Positions 23,988 through 30,816 of a stretch of 64,000 nt of DNA are shown here, in pieces. The position numbers were made by a program, and so were the translations under genes. The notes beneath the pieces were generated by a model. The model was given only the letters and a program-made list of their open reading frames with translations, did no database searches and was not told where the DNA came from. The stretch's first letter is position 1, and each line of letters begins with the position of its first letter. Origin of the DNA: Streptomyces sp. CB02923. GTDB lineage: Bacteria > Actinomycetota > Actinomycetes > Streptomycetales > Streptomycetaceae. Location of the stretch: contig NZ_LWKZ01000001.1 in the NCBI RefSeq assembly GCF_001905005.1, forward strand, positions 1,057,775-1,121,774. The letters run 5' to 3'.

Positions 23988-24758
23988 ATGATCGAGATCC
24001 TGAACCCCACCCTGCTGTCCCGGGCGAAAGACACCGGCGCCCTGGTCGCCGACATCCTGCACACGCTGAAGAGCCGCAGCACGATCGGCACGAACCTGCT
24101 GGACATCGACCGGTGGGCCGAGAAGATGATCGTCGAGGCGGGAGCGCAGTCCTGCTACGTCGACTACGAGCCGTCCTTCGGACGCGGCCCGTTCGGCCAC
24201 TACATCTGCACGGCCGTCAACGACGCGGTGCTCCACGGGCGGCCGTACGACTACACGCTGGCGGACGGCGACCTGCTGACACTCGACCTCGCCGTCTCCA
24301 AGGCCGGCATCGCCGCGGACGCCGCCATCAGCTTCATCGTCGGCGACACGCAGCCCCCGGAGAGCGTCGCGATGATCGCCGCGACCGAACGCGCACTGGC
24401 CGCGGGGATCGCCGCCGCCGGGCCCGGCGCCCGCATCGGCGACATCTCCCACGCCATCGGCACGGTTCTCAGCGAGGCGGGCTACCCGATCAACACCGAG
24501 TTCGGAGGCCACGGCATCGGCTCGACGATGCACCAGGACCCCCACATCTCGAACACCGGGCGCCCCGGCCGGGGTTACAAACTGCGCCCCGGCCTGCTGC
24601 TGGCCCTGGAACCGTGGGTCATGGCGGACACGGCGGAACTCGTCACCGACGCCGACGGCTGGACCCTCCGCAGCGCGACCGGCTGCCGGACGGCCCACAG
24701 CGAGCACACGATCGCCATCACCCCCGACGGCGCCGAAATCCTCACTTTGCCGAGGTAG
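23988..24758 (+). CDS. map: Type I methionyl aminopeptidase
   Basis: 256 residues, the pita-bread dinuclear metallopeptidase that removes N-terminal Met from nascent proteins. All metal ligands appear: the pair of Asp in LTLDLAVSKAGIAAD, His in GGHGIG, Glu in LALEPWV and Glu in HSEHTIAI; the substrate-binding His is in NDAVLHG. ATG at 23988 has GAGAAGGA upstream; the frame opens at 23964. Streptomyces usually has another MAP near the ribosomal-protein genes. This one, paired with a dedicated XRE regulator, is probably a conditional second copy. Confidence 0.92.
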   Translation: MIEILNPTLLSRAKDTGALVADILHTLKSRSTIGTNLLDIDRWAEKMIVEAGAQSCYVDYEPSFGRGPFGHYICTAVNDAVLHGRPYDYTLADGDLLTLDLAVSKAGIAADAAISFIVGDTQPPESVAMIAATERALAAGIAAAGPGARIGDISHAIGTVLSEAGYPINTEFGGHGIGSTMHQDPHISNTGRPGRGYKLRPGLLLALEPWVMADTAELVTDADGWTLRSATGCRTAHSEHTIAITPDGAEILTLPR

Positions 24759-24828
24759 GCGTGGCCGTGAGGTCGGAGCCCCCGTGCTCCGGTCCCGCCC
24801 TCGGCCGTGGACATCCGCTCGCGGCCCG

Positions 24829-25152
24829 TCACACCCCGGCACGGGGAGCGGCGCGTTGTCTGCCGGTGCAGGCGTGATCCACCTTCGCGGTCAGTGACTG
24901 GCCGCACTGCCCGCACGGGGCCCGCGTGACCCGGTAGAGCCTGCCTTTCGGGCCGTACTCGAAGATGTCGCGCACCACCCCCGGACATTGATGGGTCCGG
25001 CACGGCGCGGCCCCGACCGCCTGCCTTTCCGGCGGAGCCGGGTAGACGGCATTCTTGTCGCAGTGCAGACAAGGAAATGGGGTCAGTCCGTCTTCGTTGG
25101 CCACATAGGCGATCCCCTCAGCACGATTGCAGCGTGGGCAGATCCAAGCCAT
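24829..25152 (-). CDS. Small zinc-ribbon-like protein
   Basis: 107 residues with four Cys/His clusters: CPRC (5-8), CLHC, CRTHQC and CGQC. This looks like one or two zinc ribbons. ATG at 25152 (MAWICPRCN) has GGAGGG 8-13 bases upstream; the frame runs on to 25230 without support. It is part of the accessory patch with the DUF7848-like and Scr1/DUF397 genes. No family was confidently recognised; a nucleic-acid-binding or structural role is only a guess. Confidence 0.7.
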   Translation of the reverse strand: MAWICPRCNRAEGIAYVANEDGLTPFPCLHCDKNAVYPAPPERQAVGAAPCRTHQCPGVVRDIFEYGPKGRLYRVTRAPCGQCGQSLTAKVDHACTGRQRAAPRAGV

Positions 25153-25248
25153 GAGCGCGCCCTCCGGTAGGTGAGGACGGAGTATTCCGCCCCTGTACCG
25201 CCGGTTTGGTCCTGTTACCCGGGCCATCACCTGTACGGGGGGCAGCCA

Positions 25249-25497
25249 TCACTCTCCCTTCCCCCTGGTGGGCGCGGAGAAGATGCTGACGAGTTCTTCC
25301 GTGTGCCTGGTGAAACGCTTGTGGCCGGTCTCTGCCCCGTGTTCGCGAATCCACGTGTTCGGCTGCATGGGGTTGTCCCAACAGGAGGAGCGGGCGCCGC
25401 ACTCTTCCCGGCTGACTTCGGTGACGCACTCGGCGAAGTGCTTCCGGATGCCGGTGATCTGGATTTCCAGACGCGTAGCTACGGGGGGCGTCGTCAT
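25249..25497 (-). CDS. DUF7848-like small protein
   Basis: 82 residues. The pattern HFAECVTEVSREECGA, then a region ending in TWIREHGAETGHKRFTRH, resembles small Streptomyces proteins found beside XRE/DUF397 genes (DUF7848 type, from memory). Two Cys and an ETGHKRF-type motif are its main features. ATG at 25497 is preferred because AAAGG lies 7 bases upstream; another ATG is at 25503 and the frame is open to 25626. Function is unknown, with a link to the adjacent Scr1-type regulator likely. Confidence 0.68.
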   Translation of the reverse strand: MTTPPVATRLEIQITGIRKHFAECVTEVSREECGARSSCWDNPMQPNTWIREHGAETGHKRFTRHTEELVSIFSAPTRGKGE

Positions 25498-25734
25498 GGC
25501 CATACCTTTCGGTCGGGGCAGGCTGAGTGCAGGATCACTGTCACCACTGGTGCGCACATGAAGCACGCCGTCATGGCCGCACATCTGCATGAGCTGAGTG
25601 AGGTGGTCCCGGTGGGGACTGGTCACACGTTCGCTCCTCTCCGTTACGGTTCCACTACCGGACGGAGTCAGCGTGGCCTACAGTCGGACCCTCTTCAACT
25701 TGCGGTTTCCGCACAGAGAGTTGGGTGGTGGCTG

Positions 25735-26562
25735 TTGAACCGAAAAGAGCTGGACCCTGACCGCTCACCGCAGGCACGCTTCGGAGAACGTTTACGCAAG
25801 CTGCGGGACGAGCGCGGCTGGACCCAGGACGAACTGGCGGAGCGCATGGGGTACTCCGCGACGCACATTTCCGCCGTGGAAACTGGTCGGCGCCCTCCGA
25901 CTTCCCGATTCGCGGCAAGAGCGGACAAGGTGCTGGGAACCGGCGATCAGCTCGAACGTCAGGGGCGGTCCGTACGTCAGCCCGCGCTGTTGGACGGGTT
26001 CCCCGAGTACGTGGGGCACGAGGGGCGGGCAGCAGAAATCCGGCTCTATGAGGTAGGTGTCATCCCCGGCCTTCTTCAAACACCGGAGTACGCGACGGTT
26101 CTCGCAGAGGGCTTCGTAAAACGAGGCGCGATCACAGCTGAGCAGGCAGACGAGCGAGTGACGCTCGTTGCACAACGACAGGCCGCGCTAGTTCGAACGC
26201 CATCACCGACGGTCTTCGTAGTACTGGACGAAAGCTGTATTCGCCCGTCTATCGGTGGCCCCAGTGTCATGGACGCCCAGTGGGATCGCCTGGTCGAGTT
26301 TGCCGAGCTGCCGAACACGGTGCTCCAGATCGCCCCATTCACCATGGGCGAGCGCCGCCCGTTCGACCTGCCGGTGTACATCCTCACGCTGCCGGACCGC
26401 AAGCTCGTGTCGTACGCAGAGTCCGCCCAACGTGGGTATCTCGAACGAGACATGACGTCCGTGCTGCCTCTGTTGGCGGCCTACCATCAGCTACAGGCCG
26501 AAGCGCTCTCCCAAGCGTCATCCATGGCCATGCTCGAACAGTTACGAAAGGGCACCCCGTGA
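25735..26562 (+). CDS. Scr1-type XRE regulator with DUF5753
   Basis: 275 residues from a TTG at 25735, chosen because MNRKELDPDRSPQARFG is the usual beginning of this family. The HTH is at about 16-50 (LRKLRDERGWTQDELAERMG, YSATHISAVETGRRPP). The DUF5753 domain follows with EIRLYEVGVIPGLLQTPEYA and ERRPFDLPVYILTLPD. Such proteins pair with a small DUF397 protein and are described as antitoxin-like regulators (Scr1/Scr2, WhiJ and AbaA types). The stop overlaps the GTG of the first DUF397 gene (GTGA). The frame is open to 25171 without coding character. Confidence 0.9.
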   Translation: MNRKELDPDRSPQARFGERLRKLRDERGWTQDELAERMGYSATHISAVETGRRPPTSRFAARADKVLGTGDQLERQGRSVRQPALLDGFPEYVGHEGRAAEIRLYEVGVIPGLLQTPEYATVLAEGFVKRGAITAEQADERVTLVAQRQAALVRTPSPTVFVVLDESCIRPSIGGPSVMDAQWDRLVEFAELPNTVLQIAPFTMGERRPFDLPVYILTLPDRKLVSYAESAQRGYLERDMTSVLPLLAAYHQLQAEALSQASSMAMLEQLRKGTP

Positions 26563-26759
26563 CCACCGAAACCCCCCACTGGTTCAAGTCCTCGTACAGC
26601 AACAACGGCGGCGCTTGCATAGAGGCCGCCACCAACCTCATCGCCTCACGCGGTGTGGTCCCCGTCCGAGACTCCAAGAACCCGAACGGCCCGGTCCTGA
26701 CGCTCACCCCCGACGCGTGGACCGACCTGGTCGAGTTCGCTCGGCAGGCCGCTGTCTGA
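26559..26759 (+). CDS. DUF397 protein, copy 1
   Basis: 66 residues; WFKSSYSNNGGACIEAA near the N-terminus and VPVRDSKNPNGPVLTL in the middle define DUF397. It ends in DAWTDLVEFARQAAV. GTG overlaps the Scr1 stop, so the pair is translationally coupled. DUF397 proteins modulate or oppose the adjacent XRE/DUF5753 regulator and can behave as toxins when overproduced (family knowledge). Confidence 0.93.
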   Translation: MTTETPHWFKSSYSNNGGACIEAATNLIASRGVVPVRDSKNPNGPVLTLTPDAWTDLVEFARQAAV

Positions 26760-26800
26760 CCTCGGCCCACCGATCACAGCCCCGTACGGAAGGGCAGCCT

Positions 26801-27001
26801 GTGACCACCGAATCCCCTCGCTGGTTCAAGTCCTCGTACAGCGAAAATGGCGGCGTTTGCATAGAGGTCGCCACCAACCTCCTCACCACGCACGGCATGG
26901 TCCCCGTCCGAGACTCCAAGGTCCCGAACGGCCCGACCCTGACGCTGCGCCCCGACGCCTGGACCGAACTCGTCGAGTTCGCCCGGCAGGCCACCGTCTG
27001 A
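26801..27001 (+). CDS. DUF397 protein, copy 2
   Basis: 66 residues, GTG start with ACGGAAGGG 8-16 bases upstream. Differs from copy 1 mainly at the variable sites around SENGGVCIEVATNLLTTHG and TLRPDAWTELV. 41 bases separate it from copy 1. Codon-level similarity is very high, so the array arose by recent tandem duplication. Confidence 0.92.
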   Translation: MTTESPRWFKSSYSENGGVCIEVATNLLTTHGMVPVRDSKVPNGPTLTLRPDAWTELVEFARQATV

Positions 27002-27140
27002 TCTCGGCAGAGTGGCCCCGGCCCCGTCACTCCCTCACCGGAGCGGCGGGGCTCTCGCGTGTTCTCATGTTTCGCCCACGCGAGCCGCGGGATATGCCCG
27101 TTGACGGCCTAGCATCCGAGCAGTTACGAGAGGGCGCCCC

Positions 27141-27341
27141 ATGTCCGCCGAATCCCCCCGCTGGTTCAAGTCCTCGTACAGCAACAACGGCGGCCAGTGC
27201 ATAGAGGTCGCCACCAACCTCCTCACCACGCACGGCATGGTCCCCGTCCGCGACTCCAAGAACCCCCACGGCCCACACCTGACGCTCAGCGCGGACGCCT
27301 GGACCGACCTGGTCCAGTTCGCGCGGCAGGCATCCGTCTGA
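27141..27341 (+). CDS. DUF397 protein, copy 3
   Basis: 66 residues, ATG start (MSAESPRWFKSS). Differs at SNNGGQCIEVA and HLTLSADAWTDLVQ. It is preceded by a 139-base gap whose last 29 bases (27112-27140) copy the 3' end of an Scr1-type gene (encoding EQLREGAP), as if a complete regulator/DUF397 pair had once stood here. Confidence 0.92.
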   Translation: MSAESPRWFKSSYSNNGGQCIEVATNLLTTHGMVPVRDSKNPHGPHLTLSADAWTDLVQFARQASV

Positions 27342-27378
27342 CCCCGGCCCGCTACACCCCCGTACGGAAGGGCACCCC

Positions 27379-27579
27379 GTGACCACCGAAACCCCCCGCT
27401 GGTTCAAGTCCTCGTACAGCGAAAACGGCGGCGCTTGCATCGAGACCGCCACCAACCTCATCGCCACGCACGGCATGGTCCCCGTCCGCGACTCCAAGGT
27501 CCCGAACGGCCCGACCCTGACGCTGCTCCCAGACGCATGGACCGACCTGATCCAGTTCGCCCGGCAGAGCGCCATCTGA
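27379..27579 (+). CDS. DUF397 protein, copy 4
   Basis: 66 residues, GTG start with ACGGAAGGG upstream, as in copy 2. Contains SENGGACIETATNLIATHG and ends DAWTDLIQFARQSAI. It is the last member of the tandem array; a hairpin at 27584-27614 lies directly behind it. Confidence 0.92.
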   Translation: MTTETPRWFKSSYSENGGACIETATNLIATHGMVPVRDSKVPNGPTLTLLPDAWTDLIQFARQSAI

Positions 27580-27583
27580 CCCC

Positions 27584-27614
27584 GGCCCCGCCGCTCCCCA
27601 TGAGTGGCGGGGCC
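27584..27614 (+). terminator. Terminator after the DUF397 array
   Basis: Arms GGCCCCGCC and GGCGGGGCC, 9 perfect pairs, begin 5 bases after the stop of copy 4. The same hairpin can serve the minus-strand protease gene ending at 27631. Confidence 0.8.
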
Positions 27615-27630
27615 CGCTGTCGGCTGTCCG

Positions 27631-28794
27631 CTACGCGAACTTGCGGCTGATGCCCGTGAAGACCCGCTTCGCTTCCGCGCCCAGGTGTGGGCCCGCCAGC
27701 CACGTGTGGTTGAGGGAGCCTATGGAGCTGTTGGAGACCAGGTACGTGCGGCCGCCGTAGTTCGTGAACCAGCCGCCGCCCGACGTGCCGCCGGTCATCG
27801 TGCAGCCGATGCGGTACATGGCGGGCGTGCCCTGGGACATCGTGAGGCGGCCGGGGCGCGCCGGGCAGTTCATCATCCGCGCGCCGTCGTACGGGGGCGC
27901 GGCCGGGTAGCCGAACGCCTGGAGTCCGCTGACGCGGTCGGCGGAGGGCGCGCCGAACCACACGGGCAGGGCCGCGCCGACGGTCTCCTGGAGCGACTTG
28001 CCGCCGCCCCGCTCCGGCTTCACGTGCAGGACGGCGAAGTCGTACGCGGAACCGGCGTTGCCGGACTTGGTGCTGCCCATGTCGATCCACTCGCCGGAGG
28101 TGGTGATCCAGTTCGCCCACCACACCCCGTACGGCGAGACCTCCTGTGCCGGGGCCCGGCCGACCTCGCTCATGGGCAGGCCCTGGTCGTTGTAGGACGG
28201 CACGAAGACGATGTTGCGCATCCAGCCGCCGCTCCGGCCGGCGTGCACGCAGTGGCCCGCGGTCCAGACCAGGTTCGACTTGCCGGGGTGCGCCGGGTCC
28301 TCGACGACGGTGCCGGAGCAGACCATCGGGCCCTGCGGGCTGTCGAACATGATCTTGCCTATGGGGGCCATGTGCTGGTGGTAGGGGCGGGCGACCTGCC
28401 GGGCCTGGACCGGGCGCGGTTCGGGGTCGCTGCCGCCGGCGTCACCGGTGCTCTGGGTGGTGACGTCCGGCGTGTTCCTGGCCTCGGCCATCCGGGACGG
28501 GTTCCACAGGTCCTTGATGACGGGGTTGGCGAACTCGGAGGCCTTGCGGGCCCACTGGTCCCAGTCCTTCCAGCCGCCCTTCTGCCACTTCTTGGTGTCG
28601 TCGGGGCCGGTGGGTGTCCCGTTCGGCTGGTCCGGGCCGCCCGCGTCCGCGCCCGCCTCGCCGCCCTGGCGGTCCGCGGCGGCCGAGCGTCCGGGGGCGG
28701 CGGCGTTGTCGTCGCCCGGCCCGCAGGCGGTGGCGGTCGCGAACAGTGTGACCGCCGCGGCGGCGGCCGCGGCGGTACGGCGTATGGCAGGCAT
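27631..28794 (-). CDS. Exported trypsin-like serine protease
   Basis: 387 residues. The signal sequence has a lipobox-like ATAC at C24, so it is secreted or lipid-anchored. An acidic Gly/Asp linker follows, then a chymotrypsin-fold domain: catalytic His in VWTAGHCVHAG, Asp in AYDFAVLHV, Ser in TMTGGTSGGGWF. Paired Cys flank these motifs (CSGT with HC; NCPARP with GCTMTGG). The N-terminal region has a WKDWDQWARKASEF segment typical of Streptomyces trypsin-like proteins. ATG at 28794 gives a proper signal peptide; the frame continues to 29007 without one. Confidence 0.88.
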   Translation of the reverse strand: MPAIRRTAAAAAAAVTLFATATACGPGDDNAAAPGRSAAADRQGGEAGADAGGPDQPNGTPTGPDDTKKWQKGGWKDWDQWARKASEFANPVIKDLWNPSRMAEARNTPDVTTQSTGDAGGSDPEPRPVQARQVARPYHQHMAPIGKIMFDSPQGPMVCSGTVVEDPAHPGKSNLVWTAGHCVHAGRSGGWMRNIVFVPSYNDQGLPMSEVGRAPAQEVSPYGVWWANWITTSGEWIDMGSTKSGNAGSAYDFAVLHVKPERGGGKSLQETVGAALPVWFGAPSADRVSGLQAFGYPAAPPYDGARMMNCPARPGRLTMSQGTPAMYRIGCTMTGGTSGGGWFTNYGGRTYLVSNSSIGSLNHTWLAGPHLGAEAKRVFTGISRKFA

Positions 28795-29059
28795 GGAGCG
28801 GTTTCCCCCTGGTGCGTCCGGTGAGGTGTCATGCGCTTGGCATGCCCCCGGCCGGGGGCGTTTCTTACTATGCCTGTGCTCCACGCAGGGCCTGTGACGA
28901 GGGGTTGCGCTCGCCGAGGAGATTTTTGCGGACCGTGACCTGCGGACACGCCGGTTGCGGCTGCGGGGGCCGCGGTGGCTGACCGAGGCCGACGCGCCGC
29001 GTCCCATCGCGCTGCACGACGCCCCTCACGTCATGCGGTTTCCCCGGTGACGCCCCGGT

Positions 29060-29758
29060 TCAGCCCGCCAGCCCCGACTGGTGGGCCAGCAGCGCCGCCT
29101 GCACCCGGCTCTGTGTGCCGGTCTTGTCGAGGATGCGTCCCACGTGCGTCTTGACGGTGCCCAGGCCGATCTCCAGCCGACTGCCGATGTCCAGGTTCGA
29201 CAGGCCCTGGCCGAGCATCGCCAGCACCTCCCGTTCCCGGTCGGTCAGCGCGGCGAGCCGCTGGTCGGGGCCGCCCGCGCCGGTGCCGCCGCCGATCCGG
29301 CCGCCGCCCTGGAGCATCCGCTTGACGACGTGGCCGGTGACGCCGGGCGAGAGCACCGCGTCGCCGGCCGCCGCGGCCCGTACGGCGCTGATCAGTTCCT
29401 GCGGCCCCTCGTCCTTGAGCAGGAAGCCGCTGGCACCGGCCTGGAGGGCGCGGGTGACGTTCTCCTCGTCGCCGAAGGTGGTGAGCATGACGACCTGCGG
29501 CTTGGGGTCGAGCCGTACGAGCTGCTCGATGGCGGCGAGGCCGTCCAGGACGGGCATCCGGATGTCGACGAGGGCGACGTCGACCTGGTTCCGGGCGGCC
29601 AGTTCGACCGCCTCGGCGCCGTTGGCGGCCTCCGCGACCACGTCGATGTCCTCGGCGTGCCGCAGGATGAGGCGGACGCCGTGCCGGATCATCTCCTCGT
29701 CGTCGGCGAGGAGGACTCTTACGGGCTGTGCGGCACGCGCGCCGTGGAGATCGCTCAT
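29060..29758 (-). CDS. LuxR/NarL-family response regulator
   Basis: 232 residues. The receiver domain (about 12-130) has acidic pair D19/D20, phospho-acceptor D65 in VALVDIRMP, and Lys in FLLKDEGPQ. A Gly-rich linker follows, then a LuxR HTH (about 165-225: LTDREREVLAMLGQGLSN, GTVKTHVGRILDK). Its likely kinase is the HisKA_3 protein at 30817-32487, on the same strand but separated by the MerR gene. Confidence 0.93.
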   Translation of the reverse strand: MSDLHGARAAQPVRVLLADDEEMIRHGVRLILRHAEDIDVVAEAANGAEAVELAARNQVDVALVDIRMPVLDGLAAIEQLVRLDPKPQVVMLTTFGDEENVTRALQAGASGFLLKDEGPQELISAVRAAAAGDAVLSPGVTGHVVKRMLQGGGRIGGGTGAGGPDQRLAALTDREREVLAMLGQGLSNLDIGSRLEIGLGTVKTHVGRILDKTGTQSRVQAALLAHQSGLAG

Positions 29759-29957
29759 GCGCCCAGGCTAACGGGGCGCCGCGGGAGCCGGGCCTGGTCC
29801 TCGGGGCGGGCCGGGACGGGACGGCGAAGGCAGCTGTCCCTCTCGCCCCGGACGAGCCCGCCCGCACCGCCGGTCCCGACTTGCGCTTTACGCTGCGTCA
29901 ACTTCTACGTTCTTCTCCAGGGCCGGAGAGACCGGCCCGGCGATGGGAGGCAGGGCA

Positions 29958-30749
29958 ATGGCCTGGTCGATTGCGGAGGTGGCGCGGATGTCCGGCGTGA
30001 CGTCCCGGACGCTGCGGCACTACGACGACATCGGCCTGCTGCCGCCCGCGTGGATCGGCAGCAACGGGCACCGCCAGTACGAGGAGGCCGATCTGCTGCG
30101 GTTGCAGCAGATCCTGCTGATGCGGGAGCTGGGCGTGGGGCTGGGCGAGATCCGGGCGGTCCTGGAGAGCCAGGCCGACCGGGTGGCCGTGCTCCGCGAG
30201 CACCACCGGCGGCTGCTCACGGAACGGGACCGGCTGGAGACGCTGGCCCGCACGGTCGGCCGCACCATCGCCGAACTGGAGGAAGGCAAGGAGAACAACG
30301 ACATGGTGAAGATCAACAAGCCGGAGAACCTGTTCGAGGGCTTCGAGTCCGCCGACTTCTCGGCCGCGGCCGAGACCGCCGAGGCCGAGGTGCGGGAGCG
30401 GTGGCCGCAGGCCTGGGAGGAGGCCCGGGAGTCCCGGCAGACCACGGGGGCGATGAGCGCCGAGGACGTGGAGCAGTGGCAGCGGGAGGTGACGGCGCAG
30501 ATGATCCGCATGGCGGAGTTCATGGCGGCCGGCACTCCGGTGGCCGATCCCGCGGTGCAGGCCGAAGTGGACGCCCAGTACCGGTTCGTGTGCCGGACCT
30601 GGACCCCGGACGCGGCTGCTTACCAGGGGATGGGCCGGCACTTCGTCGAAGACCCGCAGATGCGCGCGAACTTCGACAAGATCGCTGAAGGGCTGGCCGA
30701 GTACCAGCGCGACGCGATGGTCCACTACGCCGAGACCCGGCTGAGCTGA
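29958..30749 (+). CDS. TipA-type MerR regulator
   Basis: 263 residues. The MerR winged helix is at about 1-70 (WSIAEVARMSGVTSRTLRHY, then YDDIGLLPP), followed by a dimerising coiled coil (about 75-110). The C-terminal TipAS/antibiotic-recognition domain contains NLFEGFESADFSAAAETAE and MAEFMAAGTPVADPAVQAEV. TipA proteins bind thiopeptides and similar multidrug ligands and activate their own promoter. ATG at 29958 has GGGAGG 7 bases upstream; an in-frame ATG lies at 29943. An internal ribosome binding site and ATG at 30303 could produce the C-terminal domain alone, as in S. lividans tipA. Confidence 0.92.
   Translation: MAWSIAEVARMSGVTSRTLRHYDDIGLLPPAWIGSNGHRQYEEADLLRLQQILLMRELGVGLGEIRAVLESQADRVAVLREHHRRLLTERDRLETLARTVGRTIAELEEGKENNDMVKINKPENLFEGFESADFSAAAETAEAEVRERWPQAWEEARESRQTTGAMSAEDVEQWQREVTAQMIRMAEFMAAGTPVADPAVQAEVDAQYRFVCRTWTPDAAAYQGMGRHFVEDPQMRANFDKIAEGLAEYQRDAMVHYAETRLS
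30288..30749 (+). CDS. Internal translation start giving a TipAS-like short protein
   Basis: AAGGAG at 30288-30293 lies 9 bases before the in-frame ATG at 30303 inside the MerR gene. The product would be 148 residues, starting MVKINKPENLFEG, which is the TipAS domain without the DNA-binding part. The S. lividans tipA gene makes a 144-residue TipAS in the same way, in excess over the full-length protein. Confidence 0.65.
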   Translation, partial: KENNDMVKINKPENLFEGFESADFSAAAETAEAEVRERWPQAWEEARESRQTTGAMSAEDVEQWQREVTAQMIRMAEFMAAGTPVADPAVQAEVDAQYRFVCRTWTPDAAAYQGMGRHFVEDPQMRANFDKIAEGLAEYQRDAMVHYAETRLS

Positions 30750-30764
30750 CCGCCGGATCATCCT

Positions 30765-30788
30765 GCCGGGGGGCTGCAGACCCCCGGC
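30765..30788. terminator. Terminator between MerR and histidine kinase genes
   Basis: Arms GCCGGGGG and CCCCCGGC with an 8-base loop lie between two convergent stops, so the hairpin can end both transcripts. Confidence 0.75.
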
Positions 30789-30816
30789 GGCATGCTGAAC
30801 CCGTCCTCCGACGCGT

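Noticed and set aside
26580..27440. Repeated GGTTCAAGTCCTCG, resembling a tRNA T-arm
   Set aside because: It falls at the same codons (WFKSSY) in all four DUF397 genes, and no acceptor or anticodon stem surrounds it.
26559..27579. CRISPR-like regularly spaced repeat
   Set aside because: The repeated units are 66-codon genes with intact reading frames and variable spacing, not short repeats with unique spacers.
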